Shown here piece after piece: positions 20,910 through 29,072 of a DNA stretch of 64,000 bases. Within the stretch, counting starts at the first letter, position 1; every line of letters starts with the position of its first letter. Source of the stretch: Rhizobium sp. CIAT894. Lineage in GTDB: Bacteria > Pseudomonadota > Alphaproteobacteria > Rhizobiales > Rhizobiaceae. The notes beneath the pieces are model-generated. The model saw only the letters and a program-made list of their open reading frames with translations, searched no databases and had not been told where the DNA came from. The stretch is taken from assembly GCF_000172795.2 (NCBI RefSeq), contig NZ_CP020947.1, forward strand, positions 2,297,001-2,361,000, in the 5' to 3' direction. The translations under genes and the position numbers were made by a program.

Positions 20910-22076
20910 TCAGGCCGCCTCGCCCGCCGACCTGCGCCGGCAGGCGATCTTCGCAAAAGCGGCAATCGCCCGGTCGATATCCTCTTCCGTCGTCGAAAAG
21001 CCGAGCGAAATGCGCAAGCCCCCGAGCTTGGCGTCGCGGCCCATCGCCGTCAGCACATGGCTTTCACCGAGCCGGCCGGAGGAGCAGGCCGAACCCGCCG
21101 AAAGCGCCACGCCTTCCAGATCGAAGGCGATCTGTCCGGTCTCGGCCTTCAGTCCCGGCAGGGTGAAGAAGATCGTATTGGCGACCCGCTCGCCGCCCTC
21201 GCCATGGATCACGACATCGGCTGCCGCCCGGCGCATGCCGGCTTCCAGCCGCTCGCGCAACGCGCCGATCGCCGCATTGCGTGCCTCGAGTTCGTCGGCA
21301 GCCGCCTCCGCCGCAGCGCCGAAGCCGATCAGCGCCAGTGAATTCTGTGTCCCCGAGCGGTGACCCCGCTCCTGCCCGCCGCCCTGGATCAGCGGCCGCG
21401 GCATCAGCGCTTCGCCGCGGGCAATCAGCGCCCCGGCGCCCTTCGGCCCGCCGATCTTGTGCGACGAGACGATCATGAAATCGGCACCGATCCTGCCGAT
21501 GTCGAGCGGGATACGCCCCGCCGCCTGCACGGCATCGACCACGAAAAGTCCGCCATGGGCGTGAACGATTTTTGCCGCTGCCTCCACAGGCTGGACGATG
21601 CCGGTCTCATTGTTGACGAGCATGATGGCGACCATCGGCAGGCCGGCGGCCTTGTCATGGGCATTGAGCATGGCAGCGAGCGCGTCGAGATCGACAGTGC
21701 CGGCTTCCGTGACCGGGATCTCCGTCATCTTCTCCCTGGCAAAACGGCCGCCTTCGCGCACAGCCGGATGCTCGATCGCCGAAAAATAAAGCTGGCCGAG
21801 CCGGAGCGGCGTGCGGCCCATGCGGAAATCCGGCGTCAGCACCAGATTGGCGGCCTCGGTCGCGCCGCTGGTAAAGACCACATTGCCGGCGTCGGTGCCC
21901 ACCAGCGCCGCCACCTTGCGCCGCGCACATTCGATCGCAGCGCGAGCGGCACGGCCTTCGCCGTGAACGGAATTTGGATTGCCGAAAATGTCGATGGCGC
22001 GCATGATCGCCTCGCGGGCTGCGGGGTGCAGCGGCGCTGTGGCATTCCAGTCGAGATAAAGGCGTGGCGGCGCCAT
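20910..22076 (-). CDS. sufS2: SufS2, class I (NifS/IscS-like) cysteine desulfurase
   Basis: 388 residues. PLP lysine is Lys207 in SSHKIGGPKGAGAL; the long mobile catalytic loop holds Cys331 in ALSAGSACSSGRLGESHVL, the IscS/NifS (class I) pattern. The front DWNATAPLHPAAREA and FGNPNSVHGEGR also match. In Agrobacterium and Sinorhizobium this gene leads the sufS2BCDS1XA operon, as it does here. The ATG at 22076 has a weak AGGA upstream; a GTG at 22118 is possible. The operon therefore carries two desulfurases of different classes. 168 bp separate its stop from sufB. Confidence 0.92.
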   Translation of the reverse strand: MAPPRLYLDWNATAPLHPAAREAIMRAIDIFGNPNSVHGEGRAARAAIECARRKVAALVGTDAGNVVFTSGATEAANLVLTPDFRMGRTPLRLGQLYFSAIEHPAVREGGRFAREKMTEIPVTEAGTVDLDALAAMLNAHDKAAGLPMVAIMLVNNETGIVQPVEAAAKIVHAHGGLFVVDAVQAAGRIPLDIGRIGADFMIVSSHKIGGPKGAGALIARGEALMPRPLIQGGGQERGHRSGTQNSLALIGFGAAAEAAADELEARNAAIGALRERLEAGMRRAAADVVIHGEGGERVANTIFFTLPGLKAETGQIAFDLEGVALSAGSACSSGRLGESHVLTAMGRDAKLGGLRISLGFSTTEEDIDRAIAAFAKIACRRRSAGEAA

Positions 22077-22190
22077 GATCTTCAGTCCTGCGCTTGACGA
22101 GCTTGCTTCAGCACCCACGGCTCATTTTTCTTGAAATTTCCGCCGGGCTTGCCTTATGACACATTCACGATGCGTGGATCGCCATGCAAG

Positions 22191-22207
22191 TTTCGAATTG
22201 TTCTAAA
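22191..22207. promoter_or_regulatory. Iron control element (ICE), predicted Irr-binding site
   Basis: TTTCGAATTGTTCTAAA matches the Irr box TTTAGAA-N3-TTCTAAA at 13 of 14 defined bases. It lies 115 bp before sufS2 and 86 bp before the divergent hydrolase. An adjoining inverted repeat TTCTAAA-6 nt-TTTAGAA (22201-22220) shares its right half. Irr is the heme-status sensor that controls iron use in rhizobia; suf operons are established targets in this group. Confidence 0.7.
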
Positions 22208-22224
22208 CTGCGTTTTAGAAAAGC

Positions 22225-22239
22225 TGACAACCCGAGTCA
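22225..22239. promoter_or_regulatory. Possible IRO box (RirA-binding site)
   Basis: TGA-N9-TCA (22225-22239) fits the minimal IRO pattern. The pattern is loose and expected by chance about once in 4 kb, so support comes only from position beside the ICE and from RirA control of suf operons in related species. Confidence 0.35.
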
Positions 22240-22292
22240 AGTCATGTTGTCGTCCGACGCAGCGCGAACGCGAAATAAAACCCGGAGTACCA

Positions 22293-22970
22293 ATGCCCGA
22301 AGTTATTTTCAACGGCCCAGCCGGCCGTCTTGAAGGCCGCTATCAGCCCTCCAAGGAAAAAAGCGCGCCCATCGCCCTGATTCTGCACCCGCATCCGCAG
22401 TTCGGCGGCACGATGAACAATCAGATCGTCTACCAGCTCTTCTACATGTTCCAGAAGCGCGGGTTCACGACGCTGCGCTTCAATTTCCGGGGCATCGGCC
22501 GCAGCCAGGGCGAATTCGACCACGGCGCCGGCGAACTTTCGGATGCCGCCTCGGCGCTCGACTGGGTGCAGAGCCTGCATCCTGATTCGAAGACCTGTTG
22601 GGTCGCCGGTTATTCCTTCGGCTCCTGGATCGGCATGCAGCTTCTGATGCGCCGGCCGGAGATCGAGGGCTTCATGTCGATCGCCCCGCAGCCGAATACC
22701 TACGACTTCTCCTTCCTGGCGCCCTGCCCCTCATCCGGCCTGATCATCAACGGCGAAGCCGACAAGGTGGCGCCGGAAAAGGACGTCAACGGCCTTGTGG
22801 AGAAACTGAAGACCCAGAAGGGCATCCTCATCACCCATCGCACGGTCTCCAACGCCAATCACTTCTTCAACGGCCAGGTGGAAACGCTGATGGGCGAATG
22901 CGAGGACTATCTCGACCGCCGCCTGAATGGCGAACTCGTGCCGGAGCCGGCCGCCAAGCGGATTCGCTGA
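22293..22970 (+). CDS. Alpha/beta hydrolase (COG2945-like)
   Basis: 225-residue cytoplasmic alpha/beta hydrolase. The start at 22293 has GGAG 7 nt upstream. Visible features are ALILHPHPQFGGTMNNQIV (oxyanion-hole region), the NFRGIGRSQGEFDHG motif, the nucleophile elbow VAGYSFGSWIG (Ser), the late INGEADKVAPEKDV (Asp) and NANHFFNG (His). All three triad members are present. Members of this group are conserved in alphaproteobacteria but the substrate is unknown. It is divergent from the suf operon across the ICE, so it may respond to iron. Confidence 0.85.
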   Translation: MPEVIFNGPAGRLEGRYQPSKEKSAPIALILHPHPQFGGTMNNQIVYQLFYMFQKRGFTTLRFNFRGIGRSQGEFDHGAGELSDAASALDWVQSLHPDSKTCWVAGYSFGSWIGMQLLMRRPEIEGFMSIAPQPNTYDFSFLAPCPSSGLIINGEADKVAPEKDVNGLVEKLKTQKGILITHRTVSNANHFFNGQVETLMGECEDYLDRRLNGELVPEPAAKRIR

Positions 22971-23111
22971 CGCCATAGCGCTCGGATCTATCTCATGCGG
23001 CACGATCCTGGCCGCATGGGTCGATTGTCCCGAAACAGATCATCTACCGTGTTGCAATACATATTGCAGTGCGGTAGGTTCCTCGCGATCCTAACTAAAG
23101 CGAGGTCCGCA

Positions 23112-24287
23112 ATGACCAAGTCGTTCGGGGAAGTCCTGGATAAGTATAGGGGTATTGGTCCGGGGTTCGACTTTCTTCGAATTGGGCTCGCCTTTTCTAT
23201 CGTATTGACCCATTCCTTTCTGCTGACAAGGAATGATGCCTTCATCAGAGGCTCGGTATTCTGGTTCACTGAATACGCTCTTGTTCCGATGTTTTTCGCA
23301 TTGAGCGGATTTCTGATCGCCGGCAGCGCCCAGCGCCTGAGCCTGCGGAATTTCCTGATCAATCGTGGCTTGCGCATCGTGCCGGCACTGGCCGTCGATA
23401 TCGTCGTTTGTTCGCTGATCATCGGGCCGATCGTCACGATCGTCTATCACGCGGACTATTTTACCGATCCGCGATTTTTCAAATACTTCCTGAATATCGT
23501 CGGCTGGATCCATTACGAGCTGCCGGGTGTTTTCCAGGACAATCCCAGCCAGCGTGTCAACGGCGCTCTGTGGACGGTTCCCTGGGAGATCTTCTGCTAC
23601 ATCATCATGTCTTTGCTGATGATCACCGCCATCGTGAAGACCCGCTATAAGCTGCTTGGCGTGACGATCGCCTATATCGTCATCGGCCTCATCGTGCAGA
23701 AGATGCCCTATCTGTTCCCTGATACAATCAAGCCGATCGCGCGTTTCCTGTTCATGAGCCGGGGCTCGCAGCTGATAACGGCGTTCATGATGGGCATCGT
23801 CGCCTTTCAGTTCAGAGCCGTCATTCCGCATTCCCGCTGGCTGTTCGCCGCCGCCTGCCTGGTCTGCATCGCCGCCATCTTCACGCTCGACAGCCGCGCT
23901 GTGGAGTCGGTGATCAACCGGCCGATCGTCATCACCTCACTGGTTTACATCACAGTCTTCATCGGCCTGTCGGAGGTTCCGATCCCGGCCTTCTTCAGAA
24001 AAGGCGATTATTCCTACGGCGTCTATCTCTACCACGATCCCTTCCTGCAGATCTGGATCAGCGCGTTCCCCTCGGTCTTTCTCTACCCGAAATATGGGGC
24101 GCTGGCGCTCTATGCCGTCGGCCTGCCATCGGCCCTCGCCGTCGCGGTGCTGTCCTGGCATTTCATCGAGAAGCCGATCCTCGGCCTTCGCAAGAAGTTC
24201 TCGTTCATCGCCCAGGTCAGAGGTGTCGAGGATGGCAGCCAGGCTGGGCGCGGATCCAATGTCCGGCCGATGGCCGCAAAGAGTTAG
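23112..24287 (+). CDS. Acyltransferase 3 family membrane protein
   Basis: 391 residues, about ten hydrophobic helices. The front RIGLAFSIVLTHSFLL carries the conserved His of family 3 O-acyltransferases, followed by YALVPMFFALSGFLIAGS, RGLRIVPALAVDIV and NGALWTVPWEIFCYIIM (the TVPWE-type motif). The C-terminal SYGVYLYHDPF and HFIEKP are also typical. Such enzymes add acetyl or succinyl groups to polysaccharides or lipids at the cytoplasmic membrane (for example ExoH on succinoglycan). No polysaccharide gene is nearby, so the target is open. GAGG precedes the ATG. The gene ends in a Lys/Gly-rich cytoplasmic tail. Confidence 0.88.
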   Translation: MTKSFGEVLDKYRGIGPGFDFLRIGLAFSIVLTHSFLLTRNDAFIRGSVFWFTEYALVPMFFALSGFLIAGSAQRLSLRNFLINRGLRIVPALAVDIVVCSLIIGPIVTIVYHADYFTDPRFFKYFLNIVGWIHYELPGVFQDNPSQRVNGALWTVPWEIFCYIIMSLLMITAIVKTRYKLLGVTIAYIVIGLIVQKMPYLFPDTIKPIARFLFMSRGSQLITAFMMGIVAFQFRAVIPHSRWLFAAACLVCIAAIFTLDSRAVESVINRPIVITSLVYITVFIGLSEVPIPAFFRKGDYSYGVYLYHDPFLQIWISAFPSVFLYPKYGALALYAVGLPSALAVAVLSWHFIEKPILGLRKKFSFIAQVRGVEDGSQAGRGSNVRPMAAKS

Positions 24288-24345
24288 GGCTTTGCCGGCC
24301 GTATATCGGCGGTGAGCCGCGGTGTCTTCAAGATGTTCGTTGCGC

Positions 24346-25464
24346 TCATGCGCTTGCGAGCACACCGCCGCTGACGGGAGCGCCGACCCCCGTCGTGCCT
24401 GGAAATGTCAATGGCAGCCCATCCAGCGAGCGGACGGCGAGATAGGCCCAGGCCTCGGCCTCCATCGCGTCGCCGTCGAAGCCGGCCTGCTCGGCAGTCA
24501 ATACCTTCGATCCCAGCGCTTCGGCCATGGCCGAAAACTCCGCCATCAGCGTGGCGTTCAGCCGCCCGCCGCCGCAGACGATATAGGTCGACGGGCTCTC
24601 CGGCAGAAAACCGGCGCATTTGACGATCGAGGCGGCGGCGACATAAGCCAGCGTCCGGGCGCCGTCTTCGAGGCTCGCCTCGCCCTGATGAAGCGGCGCA
24701 AAATCGCCGCGATCGAGTGAGCGGCGGACATTGCCGCGGAAGAATGGGCTTTCCAGATACCGTTGCGCCAGGGCGGCCACGACCTTGCCGCGTCCGGCGA
24801 TCTCGCCGCCGGGGTCATAGGTTCTGCCGGTCTGCATCTCCACCCACTGGTCGATCAGCGTATTGCCCGGCCCGCTGTCGAAGGCCGAGATCCGCCCGTC
24901 CGTGCCGATGAAGGTCAGATTGGAGATGCCGCCGATATTGACGAAACAGACCGCCTGCTCGGCCTGCTGAAGTTTTCCCGCAAGTGCGGCGTGATAGGCC
25001 GGCACCAGCGGCGCGCCCTGGCCGCCGTGAACCATATCGTTGGCGCGCATGTCATAGACGACCGATATGCCGGTTCGGCGCGCCAATTCTTGGCCGTCGC
25101 CGATCTGGATCGTCAGCCCCTCATCGGGTCGATGCAGCACTGTCTGGCCATGGAAGCCGAGAACATCGACGGCATTGGCAGCAAGCCCGAAACGCTCCAG
25201 GAATGCCGTAACGGCAATTGCATGCCGTTGGGTCAACTCAAGCTCGATGTCGCGAAGTTCAGCGGGGCGGCCGCTCCTGTCGGTCAGCGGCCGCGCCAGT
25301 TCCAGCGCCCGTTTCAGCCGCCCACGAAAATCGGCGTCATAGGGCACACCCATGAACGGCCCGCGTTCGATGAAGCCGCGGCCGTCGGTCCTGATCAGCG
25401 CGACGTCGATTCCGTCCATCGACGTGCCGCTCATCAGGCCGATCGCAGTCCTGATGACGTCCAT
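24346..25464 (-). CDS. anmK: Anhydro-N-acetylmuramic acid kinase
   Basis: 372-residue sugar kinase that opens and phosphorylates 1,6-anhydroMurNAc during peptidoglycan recycling. Matches are [18 protein letters not shown] at the start (phosphate-binding), [61 protein letters not shown] and the late [11 protein letters not shown]. All are family signatures. It is convergent with the acyltransferase and divergent from tyrS; the promoter regions of anmK and tyrS share 129 bp. Confidence 0.95.
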   Translation of the reverse strand: MDVIRTAIGLMSGTSMDGIDVALIRTDGRGFIERGPFMGVPYDADFRGRLKRALELARPLTDRSGRPAELRDIELELTQRHAIAVTAFLERFGLAANAVDVLGFHGQTVLHRPDEGLTIQIGDGQELARRTGISVVYDMRANDMVHGGQGAPLVPAYHAALAGKLQQAEQAVCFVNIGGISNLTFIGTDGRISAFDSGPGNTLIDQWVEMQTGRTYDPGGEIAGRGKVVAALAQRYLESPFFRGNVRRSLDRGDFAPLHQGEASLEDGARTLAYVAAASIVKCAGFLPESPSTYIVCGGGRLNATLMAEFSAMAEALGSKVLTAEQAGFDGDAMEAEAWAYLAVRSLDGLPLTFPGTTGVGAPVSGGVLASA

Positions 25465-25593
25465 GCGGCTTGCCTCCCTGCGATTCCCGGATGCACTTTT
25501 ATAAAAACAGTGCTAAACGCGCCGCGACAGATCAACAACAACGAACTTGCGCGAGCCCCCGGGTCGTGCGCAGACACCAAGAGACGAACGCCC

Positions 25594-26850
25594 ATGTCCG
25601 AGTTCAAGTCCGATTTCCTCCGCACGCTGAAAGAGCGCGGCTTCATTCATCAGGTCTCCGATGAACGTGGCCTCGACGATATGTTCGCCAAGGAAACCGT
25701 GACGGCCTATATCGGCTACGACCCGACGGCATCGAGCCTCCATGTCGGTCATCTCACCCAGATCATGATGCTGCACTGGCTGCAGGCGACGGGCCACCGC
25801 CCGATTTCGCTGATGGGCGGCGGCACCGGCATGGTCGGCGACCCCTCCTTCAAGGAGGAGGCCCGCCAACTGATGACGATCGACACGATCGAGCAGAATA
25901 TCGCCTCGATCAAGAACTGCTTCTCGAACTATCTCGATTACGACAAATCAGGCAACGCCGCGCTGATGATCAACAATGCCGAATGGCTGCGCTCGTTGAA
26001 TTACCTCGAATTCCTGCGCGATGTCGGCCGTCATTTCTCGGTCAACCGCATGCTGTCCTTCGACAGCGTGAAGACACGGCTTGACCGCGAACAGTCGCTG
26101 TCCTTCCTGGAATTCAACTACATGATCCTCCAGGCCTACGACTTCGTCGAGCTTGCCAAGCGCTACGACTGCCGTCTGCAGATGGGCGGTTCGGATCAGT
26201 GGGGCAATATCGTCAACGGCATCGATCTCGGTCACCGCATGGGGACACGGCAGCTCTACGCGCTGACCTCGCCGCTGCTGACGACGTCATCAGGCGCCAA
26301 GATGGGCAAGTCGGCATCCGGCGCAGTCTGGCTGAATGCCGACCTGCTCCCGGTCTATGACTTCTGGCAATATTGGCGCAACACCGAGGATGCCGACGTG
26401 CCGCGCTTCCTCAAGCTCTTCACCACGTTGCCGATGGATGAAATCGCTCGCCTTTCGGCACTGGGCGGTTCGGAGCTGAACGAGGTCAAGAAGATCCTCG
26501 CGACCGAAGTTACCGCGATCCTGCATGGCCGTCCGGCCGCCGAACTGGCCGCCGAAACGGCGCGCAAGACCTTCGAGGAAGGCGGGCTCTCCGAAAACCT
26601 GCCTTCGGTCGACATCCCAGCCACCGAACTCGACGGCGGCATCGGCCTGCTCTCGCTGATGGTCCGCGCCGGCCTTGCCGGCTCGAACGGCGAGGCTCGC
26701 CGCCACATCCAGGGCGGCGCGGTCCGCATCAACGACGAGGCGGTCAGCGACGAACGCCGCCTGATCGGCAGCAACGAAATCACCGCCGACGGCGTCATCA
26801 AGCTCTCGCTCGGCAAGAAGAAGCACATCCTCATCCGCCGCGCGGCGTAA
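25594..26850 (+). CDS. tyrS: Tyrosyl-tRNA synthetase
   Basis: 418-residue class I synthetase that charges tRNA-Tyr. The HIGH motif is HVGH at 50-53 and the KMSKS motif is KMGKS at 236-240. [17 protein letters not shown] and [17 protein letters not shown] line the active site. The C-terminus is an S4 RNA-binding domain ([20 protein letters not shown]). The frame stays open upstream to 24763, but the ATG at 25594 gives the family length and sequence. Confidence 0.97.
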   Translation: MSEFKSDFLRTLKERGFIHQVSDERGLDDMFAKETVTAYIGYDPTASSLHVGHLTQIMMLHWLQATGHRPISLMGGGTGMVGDPSFKEEARQLMTIDTIEQNIASIKNCFSNYLDYDKSGNAALMINNAEWLRSLNYLEFLRDVGRHFSVNRMLSFDSVKTRLDREQSLSFLEFNYMILQAYDFVELAKRYDCRLQMGGSDQWGNIVNGIDLGHRMGTRQLYALTSPLLTTSSGAKMGKSASGAVWLNADLLPVYDFWQYWRNTEDADVPRFLKLFTTLPMDEIARLSALGGSELNEVKKILATEVTAILHGRPAAELAAETARKTFEEGGLSENLPSVDIPATELDGGIGLLSLMVRAGLAGSNGEARRHIQGGAVRINDEAVSDERRLIGSNEITADGVIKLSLGKKKHILIRRAA

Positions 26851-26877
26851 ACGGATTCAATTCCGAACGAGTATTGG

Positions 26878-26900
26878 AGCCGGCGTCCACGCCGGCTTTT
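26878..26900 (+). terminator. Rho-independent terminator after tyrS
   Basis: AGCCGGCG-TCCA-CGCCGGCT, an 8-bp perfect stem (26878-26897), followed by TTTCC, 28 bp after the tyrS stop. Confidence 0.85.
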
Positions 26901-26932
26901 CCTTGCATAATTCCTGAATTGGTGTGCAACCT

Positions 26933-27205
26933 TCACTCAACTCCGGGCCGAGATGTCGGGTCCCTTCGTTCTGCCTCCCGAAAAACATAGGGTGGTGGAT
27001 TGACGCCGGGTGCGCGTGACCACCAACTGATCGAGAAAGTCGGCGCTGTCACCGTCGCATCGAGAGGCACCGTTAGCACATGAGCGGAACGGACGAGTTC
27101 CGGTGGCCGCAGCCGGTCGCTCTTATCTGCAGAATGCGAAGCCTCGCCAGCTGCGGCGGCGATCGCTGCGACCGATAGGAAAGTGACTGTCCGAGCGCAC
27201 TGCAT
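26933..27205 (-). CDS. Possible small exported protein, unconfirmed
   Basis: 90 residues from an ATG at 27205 with GAGG about 6 nt upstream. The beginning (CARTVTFLSVAAIAAAAGEASHS) could be a signal peptide; the rest is Pro- and Arg-rich with no known motif. The rest of the tyrS-GH13 gap (26901-27403) holds no other candidate. Codon pattern is unremarkable, so it may be a chance open frame. Confidence 0.3.
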   Translation of the reverse strand: MQCARTVTFLSVAAIAAAAGEASHSADKSDRLRPPELVRSAHVLTVPLDATVTAPTFSISWWSRAPGVNPPPYVFREAERRDPTSRPGVE

Positions 27206-27403
27206 GGCATCCTCTGACATTGTCCCGGTGGTTTGCCCGACGGGATCCATATTACATCAGAAATACCTAAAATAGGCAAAGCATCGTTGTCCGCCTCGTC
27301 TTTTTCGGTCGGGAGCGAGCCAGCAAGCCGAACGACAACCGCGGCTTTATCGGAACCTTTTCCGCCCGCCAGGATTTGCGACCAATTGGATTGGAGCGCC
27401 GGT

Positions 27404-29065
27404 ATGATCAACGACCTCTGGTATAAGAACGCCGTCATCTACTGCCTCTCCGTCGAGACCTTCATGGATGCGAATGGTGACGGCGTGGGCGATTTTCAGG
27501 GGCTGATGCGACGCCTCGACTATCTCTCCGGCCTTGGCGTCACGGCGATCTGGCTGATGCCCTTCCAGACCTCGCCCGGCCGCGACGACGGCTATGACGT
27601 TTCCGACTATTACAATGTCGACCCGCGTTACGGTTCGCTCGGCGATTTCGTCGAATTCACCCACGGCGCCAAGCAACGCGGCATCCGGGTGCTGATCGAT
27701 CTGGTGATCAACCATACATCCAAGGATCATCCCTGGTTTCAGGATGCCAGGAGCGACCCCCAGTCACGCTATCGCGACTGGTACGTCTGGGCCGACAAGA
27801 AGCCTGCGAATGCCGATCAGGGAATGGTCTTCCCCGGCGTCCAGAAGACCACCTGGACCCATGACGAAAAGGCCAAGGCCTATTATTTTCACCGCTTCTA
27901 CGATCACCAGCCCGATCTCAACACCTCGAACCCTCAGGTACAGGCCGAAATACTCAAGATCATGGGCTTCTGGATCCAGCTCGGCGTCTCCGGCTTCCGG
28001 ATGGATGCCGCTCCCTTCATCATCGCGACGAAAGGCGCCGACGTTGCCAAGCCGGTCGAACAGTTCGACATGCTGCGGAAATTTCGCGAATTCCTGCAAT
28101 GGCGCCTGGGCGATTCCATCATTCTCGCCGAGGCCAATATCCTGCCGAAGGACAATTTCGAATATTTCGGCGACGACGGCGACCGCATGCAGATGATGTT
28201 CAATTTCCAGGTCAATCAGGCGCTGTTTTATGCGCTTGCCAGCGCCGATACGCGGCCGCTGAAGACGGCGATGGAGACGACGAAACCACGCCCGGCGACC
28301 GCCCAATGGGGCCTGTTTCTGCGCAACCATGATGAACTGGATCTCGGCAGGCTGTCGGAAAAGCAGCGCGACGCGGTCTTTGCCGCCTTCGGACCCGAAA
28401 AGGACATGCAGCTCTATGACCGGGGCATTCGCCGTCGCCTGGCGCCGATGCTCGGCGGCGACCGGCGCAGGATCGAGATGGCCTACAGCCTGCTGTTCTC
28501 GCTGCCGGGAACGCCGGTGATCCGCTACGGCGACGAGATCGGCATGGGCGACGATCTGGCCTTGCCGGAGCGCAATTGCGCCCGCACGCCGATGCAGTGG
28601 TCGACGGAACCGGAAGGCGGTTTCACCAAAAGCAGAAAGCCTGTCGCACCCGTCATCACGGACGGCCCCTATGGCTTTGAGCACGTCAATGTCGCGGCGC
28701 AACGGCGCGATCCCAATTCACTGCTGAACTGGACCGAGCGGATGATCCGGATGCGCAAGGAAGCCCCGGAGATCGGCTGGGGCGATTACTCCGTGGTCGA
28801 CACCGGTGACGACGGCGTGCTGGCGCTTCGTTACGACTGGCGCGGCAATTCCGTGTTGATCCTGCACAATCTGCATGCGCAGCCGGCGGAAGTGACTTTC
28901 GATCCGGACAGAGGCGAAGACGGCCGACAGCTGATCGACATCGCCGATGGCGCTAGCAGCGAGGCCGACGAGAAAGGCTGCCACACCGTCGTGCTCGATG
29001 CCTATGGCTATCGCTGGTACCGCGTCGGCGGCCTCGACTATCTCCTCAAGCGCAAGGAGATTTAG
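27404..29065 (+). CDS. GH13 alpha-amylase family protein, trehalose synthase-like
   Basis: 553 residues. GH13 catalytic residues are visible: the nucleophile Asp in GVSGFRMDAAPF, the general acid Glu in SIILAEANILP, and the third Asp in FLRNHDELDL. The front WYKNAVIYCLSVETFMDANGDGVGDFQGL, GRDDGYDVSDYYNVDPRYG and DLVINHTSKDHPWF fit the trehalose synthase / maltosyl-hydrolase group (GH13_16). The C-terminal region is a beta domain. The ATG has GGAG 8 nt upstream. Substrate is inferred: interconversion of maltose and trehalose, or a related glucanohydrolase. Stands alone, without treYZ or treS-pep2 neighbours. Confidence 0.85.
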   Translation: MINDLWYKNAVIYCLSVETFMDANGDGVGDFQGLMRRLDYLSGLGVTAIWLMPFQTSPGRDDGYDVSDYYNVDPRYGSLGDFVEFTHGAKQRGIRVLIDLVINHTSKDHPWFQDARSDPQSRYRDWYVWADKKPANADQGMVFPGVQKTTWTHDEKAKAYYFHRFYDHQPDLNTSNPQVQAEILKIMGFWIQLGVSGFRMDAAPFIIATKGADVAKPVEQFDMLRKFREFLQWRLGDSIILAEANILPKDNFEYFGDDGDRMQMMFNFQVNQALFYALASADTRPLKTAMETTKPRPATAQWGLFLRNHDELDLGRLSEKQRDAVFAAFGPEKDMQLYDRGIRRRLAPMLGGDRRRIEMAYSLLFSLPGTPVIRYGDEIGMGDDLALPERNCARTPMQWSTEPEGGFTKSRKPVAPVITDGPYGFEHVNVAAQRRDPNSLLNWTERMIRMRKEAPEIGWGDYSVVDTGDDGVLALRYDWRGNSVLILHNLHAQPAEVTFDPDRGEDGRQLIDIADGASSEADEKGCHTVVLDAYGYRWYRVGGLDYLLKRKEI

Positions 29066-29072
29066 GTTCTGC

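Noticed and set aside
26933..27205. Confident call of the small exported protein
   Set aside because: No homology recognised and weak coding signs; retained only as a low-confidence feature.
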